This document shows, in pieces, positions 1 through 8,473 of a stretch of 64,000 nucleotides of DNA. Positions within the stretch are counted from its first letter, which is position 1; each line of letters begins with the position of its first letter. The position numbers were made by a program, and so were the translations under genes. The notes under the pieces were generated by a model. It was not told where the DNA came from. It did not search any database and saw nothing but the letters and a program-made list of their open reading frames with translations. Location of the stretch: assembly GCF_001610895.1 (NCBI RefSeq), contig NZ_CP011273.1, positions 4,588,001 through 4,652,000 on the forward strand, read 5' to 3'. The stretch is from Planctomyces sp. SH-PL62. GTDB lineage: Bacteria; Planctomycetota; Planctomycetia; Isosphaerales; Isosphaeraceae.

Positions 1-25
1 TGCGCACCCGCAGGCGACACGTTTT

Positions 26-805
26 ATGAAGTCCATCGACGACCATCCGCCCTCAACCACTCGACGAGCCGTCGCGGCCCTGCCGTTCTCCACGAACGTC
101 CCCCAGCTCACGTACTTGATCCCGGGACATCCCCAGTGGTCGGCGGGGAGGAGGACGCGCGGAGCGGCCCTGGCGGCGCTGTATGCGTCGTCGGCCATCT
201 CGGCGCTTCTGCTCTGGGGCAGCCCGTTGAGTTGGTTCCTGCTGGTCGCCTCGATCTTCTTCCAGGGCCTGAGCTGGGTGGACGCGGTCCGTCAGAATCC
301 GTTCTCGGGCCTGACCCCCACGCCGGTCCTCGCCGTTACGGGGGCGGGGCTGAGCCTGGCCTTGCACGCGCCGGCCTTCGGGTTGCTGACGCTGCTGGCC
401 TGGCCGAGCTACGGGCCCGATCCCCAGGAGGGGTCGTACCTGGTCAACCGGCTCGCCTACAAGGATCGGCTCCCCTCCCCGGGCCAGTGGGTCTGGGTGG
501 ACGGCTCGGCCACGGGCCTGCAGAGCGCCGCCAGGGTCGTCGCCGTGGAGGGCCAGGAGGTCGAGTGGACCGGTCGACGCTGGACGGTCGACGGCGAGGC
601 GATCGACGAGGGCTCGGCCGGGACCTTCGCGGGCTACCCGAAGCGATGGAAGTTCCGGGTCCCGGGAAATCACGTCCTGCTCGACCCTGAGACCCGGGTC
701 CGCCCCGGGGAATTCCGGGCCCCCCTGATCGTGGTCGAGAGCGAGCACATCACCGGCCGCGTCTGGGCCCGATGCTCCTCCTTCTGGGAGCGCGGCTTGC
801 TCTGA
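26..805 (+). CDS. S26 (signal peptidase I)-like membrane protein, probably catalytically impaired
   Basis: 259 aa. Three hydrophobic stretches (about residues 46-63, 66-84, 100-125) precede a domain that reads like signal peptidase I. Residues 128-142 (S128, P131, G136, then YLVNR) follow the SxxPxxxxG pattern around the nucleophile. Residues 169-195 match the strand usually reading KRVVGLPGD followed by the NG turn. Residues 212-246 resemble the late VPxGHxxxxGD to IxG block. The family cleaves export signals with a Ser/Lys dyad. The expected lysine position is alanine (A169) here, so activity is doubtful, although that rests on alignment by eye. No partner gene is evident; a HIT gene follows 241 nt later. 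The fold is fairly sure, the function is not. Confidence 0.6.
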   Translation: MKSIDDHPPSTTRRAVAALPFSTNVPQLTYLIPGHPQWSAGRRTRGAALAALYASSAISALLLWGSPLSWFLLVASIFFQGLSWVDAVRQNPFSGLTPTPVLAVTGAGLSLALHAPAFGLLTLLAWPSYGPDPQEGSYLVNRLAYKDRLPSPGQWVWVDGSATGLQSAARVVAVEGQEVEWTGRRWTVDGEAIDEGSAGTFAGYPKRWKFRVPGNHVLLDPETRVRPGEFRAPLIVVESEHITGRVWARCSSFWERGLL

Positions 806-873
806 TCGCGACGGTTCTTCCCGCTCCCCGCCCCCCCGCCTCATCGCATCCTTCGTTTTTCGACGGGTCTGGC

Positions 874-903
874 GAGACATCTCCAACTCCCGCCTGTTAT
901 GAT
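874..903 (+). promoter_or_regulatory. Possible sigma70-type promoter upstream of the HIT gene
   Basis: A GAGACA element and TATGAT are separated by 18 nt, about 140 nt ahead of the GTG start at 1047. The -10 is good and the -35 matches 4 of 6 positions. Weak evidence only. Confidence 0.3.
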
Positions 904-1046
904 TGCATCGGGCGTGTGCGAAGCTCGGCCGCTGGACCGAGATCGTCTCGAATCGTCCGTTCGCGTCCGTTGCCGGCATCGTCCCGACGCCGATCGCCGG
1001 GCCTTGTTCATGCCGAGGGGTCTGCGATCGGCCGGAGTCTTCGACC

Positions 1047-1574
1047 GTGATCGATCGAATCTGGGCGCCCTGGCGTGCGCAGTACGTGTCCGGCACGGCC
1101 CCTGAGGCGAGGCCCGCCTCCGCATGCTTCCTCTGCGACGGTCTGGCCGAGGATCGCGACGCCGAGAACCTGATCGCCTGGCGCGGCCGGGAATCGGTGG
1201 TGGTCCTCAACCGCTATCCCTACAACAACGGCCACCTACTGATCGCCCCCCGAGCCCACCTGGGGACGCTCCAGGAACTCGAAGGCCGGTCGCTGGTCGA
1301 GCCGATCGAGACGATCCGCTGGATGATCCGGATCCTCGACCGCATGATGCGACCCCAGGGCTACAATGTGGGGCTGAATCAGGGGAAAGCGGCCGGCGCG
1401 GGGCTTCCGGGACACCTCCACTGGCATGTGGTGCCCCGCTGGGACGGCGACGTGAATTTCATGCCGGTCCTCGGCGAGACCAAGGTCGTCACCGAGAGCC
1501 TGGACGCGTTCCACGAGCGTCTGAGTCGGGAGATCGAGTCCGACCGCAAGTCCGGCGTAGGCTTGTCCGAATGA
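1047..1574 (+). CDS. HIT family protein (AP4A phosphorylase/hydrolase-like)
   Basis: 175 aa from the GTG at 1047, chosen because GGAG lies 10 nt upstream and the family-typical opening RIWAPWR begins at residue 4. Upstream in-frame residues look unrelated to the family. A CxxC pair (C27, C30) and the histidine triad H123-x-H125-x-H127 are visible, with the preceding NxGxxxGxGxxGH run. HIT proteins of this subtype hydrolyse or phosphorolyse dinucleotide polyphosphates such as AP4A through a nucleotidyl-histidine intermediate. It sits 90 nt upstream of the PIN-TRAM gene on the same strand and may be co-transcribed with it. Length is normal for the family. The substrate is not provable from sequence. 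Confidence 0.88.
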   Translation: MIDRIWAPWRAQYVSGTAPEARPASACFLCDGLAEDRDAENLIAWRGRESVVVLNRYPYNNGHLLIAPRAHLGTLQELEGRSLVEPIETIRWMIRILDRMMRPQGYNVGLNQGKAAGAGLPGHLHWHVVPRWDGDVNFMPVLGETKVVTESLDAFHERLSREIESDRKSGVGLSE

Positions 1575-1664
1575 ATTCATCTAGCTTTTTAATTCGTCGC
1601 GGCCCATCCTGGATCCATGACCGGATCGTCCCGGCAGCTCGATCGTAGCGAGGTCCATCATCCC

Positions 1665-2768
1665 ATGTTGCTCGTCCTGATTCGCTTGACGTTCATCCTC
1701 GTGGTCGCCGGCCTCGGCGTCCGCCTCGCCAGGGTCGTCGGCGAGAACGAACTCGGAAAGCCCTACGTCTTCTTCATCGGCCTGATGCTGGCGGCCATCG
1801 CTTGCGTGATGGGGGACCTGCTGACCCCGAGGAAGAAGATCCAGACGATCTCAGCCGTTTATTTCGGCGTGATCGTGGGGATCTTCCTGAGCAACCTCAT
1901 CAACGACGCGGTCCAGCCGGCGCTCCAGCTCTACGTCCATCCGATGATCCACTCGGCCATCGCCAGCGTTTTGATGCTGTTCATCAGCTATATCTGCATC
2001 TCGACCCTGTTGCAGACGAAGGACGACTTCCGGTTCGTGATCCCTTACGTCGAGTTCTCCAAGGAGGTCAAGGGGGCGCGTCCGCTCGTCCTCGACACCT
2101 CGGTCGTGATCGACGGTCGGATCGCCGACGTGGCGGAGACGAAGGTCATCGATCAGCCCATGGTGGTCCCGCGATTCGTCCTCCAGGAGTTGCAGGGGAT
2201 CGCCGACAGCTCGGACAAGCTGCGTCGCAATCGGGGACGTCGGGGCCTGGACATCCTGAACCGGCTGCAGAAGTCGCCCGGCGTCGAGGTCCGCATCGAC
2301 GACGCCGAGATCCCCGAATTGGCGGGGGTCCGCGAGGTCGACCAGCGGTTGGTGATCCTGGCGAAGCACCTGGGGGGGAAGGTCGTCACCAACGACTACA
2401 ACCTGAACAAGATCGCCCGGCTCCAGGGGGTCGACGTGATCAACCTGAACGACCTGGCGAACGCCATGAAGCCGATCGTCCTGCCGGGCGAGAACCTCAA
2501 CGTCAAACTGATCAAGCGCGGCGAGGAGGCCGGCCAGGGGGTCGGCTATCTCGACGACGGCACGATGGTGGTCGCCGAGCAGGGCGTGCACCACATCGGC
2601 GAGATCGTCCGGCTGACGGTCACGAGCGTCCTCCAGACCAGCGCGGGACGCATGATCTTCGGTCGCATGGAACTCCTGCCGCCGCCGAAGGGGGGCTCCC
2701 TGCCGAACCAGCAGGCCCATCACGACAACCCGCCGCCCGCCGCGCCCGGGCGTCATCGGGAAGTCTGA
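1665..2768 (+). CDS. PIN-TRAM membrane protein (YacL-like)
   Basis: 367 aa from the ATG at 1665, which has a GCGAGG element upstream; an earlier in-frame ATG at 1617 adds 16 unconserved residues. Four hydrophobic segments (about 1-20, 34-52, 62-80, 95-115) are followed by a PIN domain (about 140-265) with acidic residues D144, D150, E175, D226 and D244. A TRAM domain (about 272-335) and a Pro-rich tail complete the protein. PIN domains are Mg-dependent ribonucleases and TRAM binds RNA; the family is membrane-anchored and widely conserved, with the target RNA generally unknown. The gene converges on the aminotransferase gene, with a strong hairpin between them. Confidence 0.88.
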   Translation: MLLVLIRLTFILVVAGLGVRLARVVGENELGKPYVFFIGLMLAAIACVMGDLLTPRKKIQTISAVYFGVIVGIFLSNLINDAVQPALQLYVHPMIHSAIASVLMLFISYICISTLLQTKDDFRFVIPYVEFSKEVKGARPLVLDTSVVIDGRIADVAETKVIDQPMVVPRFVLQELQGIADSSDKLRRNRGRRGLDILNRLQKSPGVEVRIDDAEIPELAGVREVDQRLVILAKHLGGKVVTNDYNLNKIARLQGVDVINLNDLANAMKPIVLPGENLNVKLIKRGEEAGQGVGYLDDGTMVVAEQGVHHIGEIVRLTVTSVLQTSAGRMIFGRMELLPPPKGGSLPNQQAHHDNPPPAAPGRHREV

Positions 2769-2805
2769 CCGCTCGGCCTGGACGAGTCGCCGGGCGTCGA
2801 GCCGT

Positions 2806-2846
2806 CGCCGCGGGTCCGGGACCTTCGAGGCCCCGGACCCGCGGCG
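2806..2846. terminator. Strong hairpin between convergent genes
   Basis: A 15-bp perfect inverted repeat (2806-2820 with 2832-2846) encloses an 11-nt loop, which can add three more pairs around TCG. It lies between the stops of the PIN-TRAM and aminotransferase genes. No clear T-run follows on either strand, so bidirectional termination is likely but not proven. Confidence 0.6.
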
Positions 2847-2865
2847 AGGTCGTTTCGAAGCGGAG

Positions 2866-4116
2866 TCAGTTGACGGCCTGCTCCAGCCGCAGGCAACGGC
2901 CGATCTGGCGGATGGCCTGGCGGAGGCGGTGAGGGTTCTCGACGAGGGCGAGCCGCAGCGAGCCTTCGCCGGCCTCGCCGAAGCCCCGTCCGGGGCTGAC
3001 GGCCACGTTGGCCTCCTGCAGCAGCTTCATCGCGAAGTCGATCGAGCCCATCTGACTCCGCCAGGGCTCGGGCATATTGGCCCAGACGAACATGCCGGCC
3101 CTGGGCGCCTCGACTTCCCAGCCCTGGCGTCGCAGGCCCCGGACCATGATGTCGCGGCGATCCTGGTACTCGGCGACCTGGGCGAGCCGACCTTCCTCGC
3201 CGTGCCGCAAGGCGACGATCGAGGCGATCTGCACGGCCTGGAAGAGGCCGTAGTCGTAATAGCCCTTGATCGCCTTGAGGGCGCCGAGCATGTCGCGGTT
3301 GCCGGCGGCGAAGCCCACCCGCCAGCCCGCCATGTTGTAGCCCTTGGACATGGTCGTGAATTCGCAGCCGACCTTGATGGCGTCCTTGACCGACAGGAAA
3401 CTCGGCGGCTGATAGCCGTCGAACCCGATGTCGCCGTAGGCGAAGTCGTGGATCACGAAGAAGCGGTACTTCTTCGCCAGGCCCACGATCTCCTCGAAGA
3501 AGGCCGGCTCGACGACCGTCGAGGTCGGGTTGTGCGGGTAGTTCAGGACGAGGATCTTGGGCCTCGGCAGGAGGCTCTCGCAGACCCGGGCGATATTCGT
3601 CAGGAACGACTGCGAGTCGCGGACGTCGAGCGAGATCACGTTGGCGGACGCCAGGGCGATCGCGTGGACGTGGATCGGGAAGCTCGGCGCCGGCACCAGG
3701 GCCGTGTCGCCCGGCCCGAGGAGGGCCAGGCACATGTGGCTGAACCCCTCCTTCGACCCGATCGTCGCGACGACCTCATGGTCCGGGTCCAGCTTCACGC
3801 CGAACCGATTCTCATACTTGGCGGCGACCTCGCGGCGCAGGTTGTACACGCCGTTGGCGACGCTGTAGCGGTGGTTCCGCGCGTCTCGCGCGGCCTCGCA
3901 CAGCTTGTCGATCACCCACTCCTCGGGGGGATCGGTCGGGTTCCCCATGCCGAGGTCGATGACGTCGATCCCGGCCGTACGCTTGCGGTACTTCAGCTCG
4001 TTGATCTTGCCGAACAGGTATGGCGGCAGATTGCGTACCCGGGGAGCGACCTCGATGTCGTACCGTTCGGTCGACTCGTGTTCTTCTGATCCGGGATTCG
4101 TTGTCGGATCGATCAT
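2866..4116 (-). CDS. Class I/II PLP-dependent aminotransferase (AlaC / LL-DAP aminotransferase-like)
   Basis: 416 aa, ATG start. The fold-type I signatures are in order: GMGNPTDPP (about 56-64), NYPHNPT with N196, HDFAYGD with D224 and Y227, and the Schiff-base lysine K258 in [13 protein letters not shown]. These residues hold pyridoxal phosphate. The overall pattern is closest to the AlaC alanine transaminase and LL-diaminopimelate aminotransferase group, so it should move an amino group between an amino acid and 2-oxoglutarate or pyruvate. The exact substrate cannot be fixed. The gene is monocistronic in appearance: it has 479 nt of upstream non-coding DNA and faces the PIN-TRAM gene. Confidence 0.85.
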   Translation of the reverse strand: MIDPTTNPGSEEHESTERYDIEVAPRVRNLPPYLFGKINELKYRKRTAGIDVIDLGMGNPTDPPEEWVIDKLCEAARDARNHRYSVANGVYNLRREVAAKYENRFGVKLDPDHEVVATIGSKEGFSHMCLALLGPGDTALVPAPSFPIHVHAIALASANVISLDVRDSQSFLTNIARVCESLLPRPKILVLNYPHNPTSTVVEPAFFEEIVGLAKKYRFFVIHDFAYGDIGFDGYQPPSFLSVKDAIKVGCEFTTMSKGYNMAGWRVGFAAGNRDMLGALKAIKGYYDYGLFQAVQIASIVALRHGEEGRLAQVAEYQDRRDIMVRGLRRQGWEVEAPRAGMFVWANMPEPWRSQMGSIDFAMKLLQEANVAVSPGRGFGEAGEGSLRLALVENPHRLRQAIRQIGRCLRLEQAVN

Positions 4117-4595
4117 CGCGACCCTCGTCCTCGGCCCGCGGCAAGGTTAATGGCGAGAGCCTGCCGTCCATCGGACCCCCCGGCAGGCTCTTCATGGTTT
4201 CTCGACGATGGTCGGAGCTTCGCCTCGCGGACGCCTCGTCCCGACTTATCTTCTACAATACCTCAGATCGGCCGAAGCGTGCAGTTCCTTTCTTCCGGGC
4301 TTCGCCGACCGCGCGGAATCGTCGATTCGGCCGGCCAGGTCGACCCACCCCCGACGATCCCCCGCCGCGGGCGAAAATCCATGGAGCCAGGCGCGGATTA
4401 GAGTGATCCAGACGCCGCGACGGGTCGATAACTCGTCGTACCACCAGGAAGACCCACCGACATCGTAGCCGACACCCTGATTGACCCCGCGGCCCCAGGT
4501 CACGTCTGGATCTTCATAAATCGACGAAAGGGCGGATCGGTTCGCGCCGATCCGCCCTTTCTCGCATTCCGGGGCCTCGTCGAGAGGCGACGGGT
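4117..4595. other. Gene-free stretch upstream of the aminotransferase gene
   Basis: I see no convincing gene. Short open frames on both strands lack a recognisable domain and a ribosome binding site. The only clear element is the htrA-side terminator at 4526-4561. The aminotransferase promoter should lie near 4120-4250 but I cannot point to hexamers. Confidence 0.5.
4526..4561 (-). terminator. Terminator downstream of htrA
   Basis: A 15-bp perfect stem (4526-4540 with 4547-4561) has a 6-nt loop. It lies 35 nt past the htrA stop in the direction of htrA transcription. The stem is flanked by its own A and T tracts (GAAAG / CTTTC). Confidence 0.75.
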
Positions 4596-6167
4596 TTACT
4601 TCGTCTTGGACAGGGAGACGAAGCGGTTGACCGAGCTGCTGGACTGCACGTAGAACGAGAGGATCTCGCTCTGGGCGGCCAGTTCCTGGAACGACTTGAC
4701 GTCGCCGACGGGCTGGACGCTCTTGTCGCGCAGGACCTTGGTGATGACGTCGCCCTGCTTGAGGCCCTCGGCCTCTGCGGGGCTGTTCTCCTTGACGTCG
4801 GAGACGAGCAGGCCGCTGGCTCCGTCAGGCAGGCCGAGCGACTTGGCGAGTTCCGGGGTGAGCGGCTGGACCTCGAGGCCGAAGTCGCCCACGGGGGACT
4901 TCTCCGGCTCCTTGGCCGGGCTGGAGTCGTCCTTCTTCTCGATCTGGCGCTCGATGTCGAAGACCACGTTCTCGGCCGGGGCCGGGACGATGGTCGCCGT
5001 CTTGCGTTCGCCGTCGCGGTAGTACTCCACGGCGACCTCCCGGCCCGCCGGGCTGGAAGCGACCCGCAGGCGGAACGCGGGGAGACTCGGGATCGTCTCG
5101 CCGCCCCAGCCGATGATCACGTCGCCCTGCTTGAGCCCGGACTTCGCGGCCGGGCTGTCATCGACGACCTCGCCCACCAGGATGCCCTTGACGCCGGGCT
5201 CGAGGCCGAGCTGCTTCGCCAGCACCGGGGTGAGGGGGTCGAGCTTGATGCCGATCCGGGAGCGGCTGACCTTGCCGTCCTTGATGAGCTGGTCGGCCAC
5301 GTTCTGCGCCATGTCGATGGGGATGGCGAAGCCGATGCCGTCGTTGCCGCGACCGCCGGTGACGATCGCCGAGTTCACGCCCACGACCTCGCCCGCCATG
5401 TTGACCAGGGGGCCGCCGGAGTTGCCGGGATTGATGGCCGCGTCGGTCTGCAGGAAAGACTCGTAGTCGTTGATGCGGACATTGTTCCGCTCGGTGGCCG
5501 AGATGATCCCGGTGGTGACGCTCTGGCTCAGCTCGAACGGCGAGCCGACCGCCATGACGAGGTCGCCGACCTTGAGCTTCCGGCTGTCGCCCCGGAGAAG
5601 CGCAGGGTAGTTCGTGGAGTCGACCTTGATCACGGCCACGTCGGACTTGTCGTCGGCGCCGACGACCGTCGCGGGGAGCTCGATCCCGTCATGGAAGCCG
5701 ACGGTGATCTTCTCGGCCCCTTCGATGACGTGGTTGTTGGTCAGGATGTGGCCCTGGTCGTCGTAGACGAAGCCGGAGCCGACGCCGCTGCCGGGGCCGC
5801 CGAACTGGTTGTTCTGGGGGACGCCCTCGGGCCCGAAGAACTTCTTGAGCATCTCCTCAAGGTCCTTCATGTCGCGGGGGGACTGGGGGCCGCGGGGACC
5901 GCCGGGGTTGCCCGGATTGCCCGGGAACGGGAACTGGAAGTTCCGCATGTTCGGCCCCGACGACTTCTTCTTGACGCTGATCAACACGGCCGAGGGCTTC
6001 ACAGCCTCGGCGACCGCTTCATAGGCCTGCGACAGGGCCGCGGCGACCTTCTGGCCCTCGGGCGACACCTTGGGGGCCGCGGGCATCGGACGCAGGACAC
6101 CCGTCGAGCTGATCAACGCGGCCGTGGAGACCACGAGGGCCGCCCAGGCGACAGGGTTTCGCTTCAT
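4596..6167 (-). CDS. htrA: HtrA/DegP-type periplasmic serine protease with two PDZ domains
   Basis: 523 aa from the ATG at 6167, chosen over an upstream in-frame start because GGAGGAGAGAG lies just ahead and an N-terminal membrane/signal segment (about 6-25) follows at once. A Gly/Pro-rich linker (about 78-130) precedes the trypsin-like domain with the triad H146, D176 and S250 (in NPGNSGGP). PDZ domains lie at about 305-395 and 428-520. The family degrades or refolds damaged envelope proteins, with PDZ domains binding exposed C-termini. The gene is monocistronic, with its own hairpin terminator 35 nt downstream. The repeat-bearing spacer lies on its promoter side. Confidence 0.93.
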   Translation of the reverse strand: MKRNPVAWAALVVSTAALISSTGVLRPMPAAPKVSPEGQKVAAALSQAYEAVAEAVKPSAVLISVKKKSSGPNMRNFQFPFPGNPGNPGGPRGPQSPRDMKDLEEMLKKFFGPEGVPQNNQFGGPGSGVGSGFVYDDQGHILTNNHVIEGAEKITVGFHDGIELPATVVGADDKSDVAVIKVDSTNYPALLRGDSRKLKVGDLVMAVGSPFELSQSVTTGIISATERNNVRINDYESFLQTDAAINPGNSGGPLVNMAGEVVGVNSAIVTGGRGNDGIGFAIPIDMAQNVADQLIKDGKVSRSRIGIKLDPLTPVLAKQLGLEPGVKGILVGEVVDDSPAAKSGLKQGDVIIGWGGETIPSLPAFRLRVASSPAGREVAVEYYRDGERKTATIVPAPAENVVFDIERQIEKKDDSSPAKEPEKSPVGDFGLEVQPLTPELAKSLGLPDGASGLLVSDVKENSPAEAEGLKQGDVITKVLRDKSVQPVGDVKSFQELAAQSEILSFYVQSSSSVNRFVSLSKTK

Positions 6168-6983
6168 ATTCAACTCTCTCCTCCACAATTCCAGGGGGCA
6201 TCGCGGGCGTTTCGAGGTTGCGGAAGCCGCACGGCCCCCGATGGACGAACCCCAAGGAAATCGACCGACGCTCGCCCGTCGACTTCCCCAAAGCCACAAT
6301 CCGGAAGATCTTGGGGCGTGACGCCCAGGACTCTCCGGTCTGATCGTACGCGATTCCTCATTCCTACGACACGCGCCGCCCAAAGGTTTGTTCATGAACC
6401 CCGTGAAATTTCAAACATCTCGGAGGCTTCGAAATCCGTGACGATCGGCCTCCGGTCCTCCATCCCCGAGCGAGCCGCGGTATTGGCTTCGTTCGGCCTG
6501 CCCGGGCTTCCACTGGCTAGACGTAAAGGTTTACACCAACACAATTTGACGACGTTCGACACCACTCGCAATTGGCTTCGTTCGGCGCATTTGACCCTTC
6601 GGATCGCCGACCGGGGATCGCGTCGCTGTTTCCCAACCTCCCGCAGCGAAGCAGCCCGGGATCGGCTTCGTTCGACCCGACGCCGAACGGAGCCAGTCCT
6701 CCCCAAAGCTCTATCTAGTTGGATTTTGCATCGAATCAACGAGGCCGCAAATTGGCTTCGTTCGGCGCTTTTCTCTTCTCGGTTGGAAGCCAGGACTCAT
6801 CCCCGGATGCTCGTCGCGGTCTCGATCCGGAAAGGGGATCGTCCCAGCTTCACCATGGGATCCAGATCTGCAACACGCGGGCCTCCCTTCGGGTCGGCTG
6901 GAATATTTCTCGGAGCCGAAGTCGGATAGACTGGCAGGTTGAGGCGAGAGAGGGGCGATCGGGCATCGGAGGGTTGACGGACG
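6168..6983. other. 816-nt spacer between htrA and rlmN with periodic short repeats
   Basis: No gene is supported here. The stretch separates divergent htrA (minus) and rlmN (plus), so it should hold both promoters, but I see no clear hexamers. Its notable content is the four-copy repeat at 6485-6766. Open frames across it owe their length to high GC and contain the recurrent translation NWLRSA, which is the repeat read in one frame rather than evidence of a protein. Confidence 0.6.
6485..6766. repeat. Four copies of GGCTTCGTTCGGC at about 90-nt intervals
   Basis: Copies lie at 6485-6497, 6574-6586, 6664-6676 (last triplet GAC instead of GGC) and 6754-6766. Start-to-start distances are 89, 90 and 90 nt. 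Copies 2 and 4 share a longer context: CGCAA(A)TT ahead and GC(A/T)TTT behind. The intervening sequences do not resemble each other. I see no further copy in the window. Confidence 0.85.
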
Positions 6984-8021
6984 ATGGATCCCAGGAACAT
7001 CAGGCCGAGCGAGCTGGAGGATTGGGCCGCCGCGCGCGACTGCGACGCCACGGTCGTACGCAAGCTGCTCTCGGCGATCTTCCGGCGCGGCGTGCTCGAA
7101 CCCGGGCGCTGGATGGCCGAATCGCAGATCCCCAGAAGGCTGGCCGAGTCGATCGCCCCGCTCCCCCTGCCCCGGCTGACCCTCGACGGCTCGGTGGTCT
7201 CGCCGCAGGACGGGTTCCAGAAGCTCCGGTTCCGTACTGGCGAGGGGCTGGCGCTGGAGACCGTGCTGATCCCGCTGCACAAGCCGGGGGCGGTCAGCCT
7301 CTGCCTGTCGTCGCAGATCGGCTGCGCGATGGGCTGCACGTTCTGCGCGACCGCGCGGATGACGACGCGCCGGAATCTCCAGACCTGGGAGATCATCGAC
7401 CAGTTCCTCCAGGCCCGCGACCTGGTGCAGAGCCAGGGAAGGCGCGTGACCGGCGCCGTGTTCATGGGGATGGGCGAGCCGTTCCTGAATTACGACAACG
7501 TCCTGGCGGCGGCCGATCTCATGCGGTGTTCCTCCGCCGGTTCGGTGGCGGCGAAGGCGATCACCGTCAGCACGGTCGGCCTCGTCCCGGAGATCGACCG
7601 TTACACGCGCGAGGGCCATCGCTATCGACTGGCGATCAGCCTGGGGGCGGCGACCGACGCCAAGCGGAAGGAGCTGGTCCCCGTGGCCTCGCGATGGCCG
7701 GTCGCGGAAGTCGTCGCGGCGGCGCGTCGGCACGCCCTGGCCCGGCGATGCCGCGTCACCCTGGCCTACGTCTGCATCGGCGGCGTGAACGTCGGCGAGG
7801 ACGACGCGCGGGCGCTCGGCGAATTGATCGGCGACACGCCGGTCCGGGTCGACCTCATCGAGGTGACCGACCCGACCGGCCGCTACGCGCCCCCGACCGC
7901 CGAGGAGCTGCAAGGCTTCCGAGACGCCCTCACCCGGCACGTCGGCCAGCCGATCGTCCGGCGCTATTCCGGGGGCAAGGACATCCAGGCCGCGTGCGGC
8001 ACCCTGGCGGGCGTCGGCTGA
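6984..8021 (+). CDS. rlmN: Radical SAM RlmN-type rRNA/tRNA adenine C2-methyltransferase
   Basis: 345 aa. The radical-SAM cluster motif C114xxxC118xxC121 is present, as are the two RlmN cysteines: C107 in SLCLSSQ and C338 in QAACGTLAG near the C-terminus. GMGEPFLNYDNV and SLGAATDAKRKELVP are further family blocks. The family methylates C2 of A2503 in 23S rRNA (and A37 in some tRNAs) through a methyl-cysteine intermediate. It is a cytosolic, single-gene unit; the next gene begins 452 nt later. The sequence departs from E. coli RlmN in several loops, so a closely related paralogue is possible, but both essential cysteines are in place. Confidence 0.88.
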   Translation: MDPRNIRPSELEDWAAARDCDATVVRKLLSAIFRRGVLEPGRWMAESQIPRRLAESIAPLPLPRLTLDGSVVSPQDGFQKLRFRTGEGLALETVLIPLHKPGAVSLCLSSQIGCAMGCTFCATARMTTRRNLQTWEIIDQFLQARDLVQSQGRRVTGAVFMGMGEPFLNYDNVLAAADLMRCSSAGSVAAKAITVSTVGLVPEIDRYTREGHRYRLAISLGAATDAKRKELVPVASRWPVAEVVAAARRHALARRCRVTLAYVCIGGVNVGEDDARALGELIGDTPVRVDLIEVTDPTGRYAPPTAEELQGFRDALTRHVGQPIVRRYSGGKDIQAACGTLAGVG

Positions 8022-8473
8022 TCGCGAGCCGGGCCGAGCGGAGTCGTTGAAGAAGGGGCCGATCGGACGACCGGAACTCGCCCGACCGGGTCTGGCGGCC
8101 CCGAGATTCGGGGCTTACAATCGGGCCGCCTCAAGCCCTGGCGGCGCTCCCCGGTAGGATCGAGCGTACCGCGGTCGGGGGCATTGCTTTTATCCCCACG
8201 ACGCGCGGCGTCGCGGGGATATCGTCGGAGGGTGAACCGGGAGGTCAAGCCTTCGGGCGAACGACCTCCCCGCCGGCCACGGGAAACCGTGATCGGCGAT
8301 CGTCCTGCGTCGGTCAGGATACCTGCCTGGCCCCGCCGCGCGCTTCACGCTCGCGGCGACCCGGCGTCAATGATCGGCCCGCGATCGCCGACTCGTCCGG
8401 CACACGCCCTCCGACTCGTCCTCATCCCGTTCATCCGGATCGAGCGTTTTTCGAGCATCGAGAGGAGCCGGTC
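8022..8473 (+). other. 452-nt leader ahead of the SPFH-RT operon
   Basis: No open frame here has a recognisable domain. The stretch is crowded with stem-loops (see the candidate ncRNA entry), and GAGGAG at 8462-8467 is the ribosome binding site of the SPFH gene. I cannot identify promoter hexamers. None of the hairpins is followed by a T-run, so I do not read them as terminators of rlmN. Confidence 0.5.
8094..8390 (+). ncRNA. Candidate structured RNA (possible retron msr-msd) upstream of the SPFH-RT genes
   Basis: Successive perfect or near-perfect stems are visible. (1) 8094-8101 with 8123-8130, 8 bp, enclosing CCGAGATTCGG. (2) 8191-8204 with 8208-8221, 14 bp with one A-C mismatch and a GCG loop. 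(3) 8239-8246 with 8263-8270, 8 bp, enclosing a GCC-TTCG-GGC mini-hairpin. (4) CACGG-GAAA-CCGTG at 8278-8291. (5) 8294-8302 with 8382-8390, 9 bp, enclosing 8334-8340 with 8352-8358. Retrons carry a folded msr-msd RNA near their RT. The assignment is inference from position and folding; GC-rich DNA makes chance stems common, and boundaries are uncertain. Confidence 0.35.

Noticed and set aside
53-1210. Long open frame on the minus strand across the first two genes
   Set aside because: It is the antisense of the S26-like and HIT genes, is Arg/Pro-rich and low in hydrophobics, and has no domain. Such frames are common in GC-rich DNA.
4246-4503. Minus-strand frame with several Trp residues (WWYDEL) upstream of the aminotransferase gene
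   Set aside because: The start of the peptide looks protein-like, but the rest does not, and I see no start signal or domain. It might be a remnant, but support is too thin.
6485-6766. CRISPR array reading of the periodic repeat
   Set aside because: The repeat is only 13-16 bp, the spacing (about 75 nt between copies) is too long, one copy is degenerate and no cas gene is near.
8191-8221. 14-bp hairpin as the rlmN terminator
   Set aside because: It lies 170 nt after the rlmN stop and is not followed by a T-run; the T-rich bases precede it on the plus strand. It fits a structured RNA better than a terminator.
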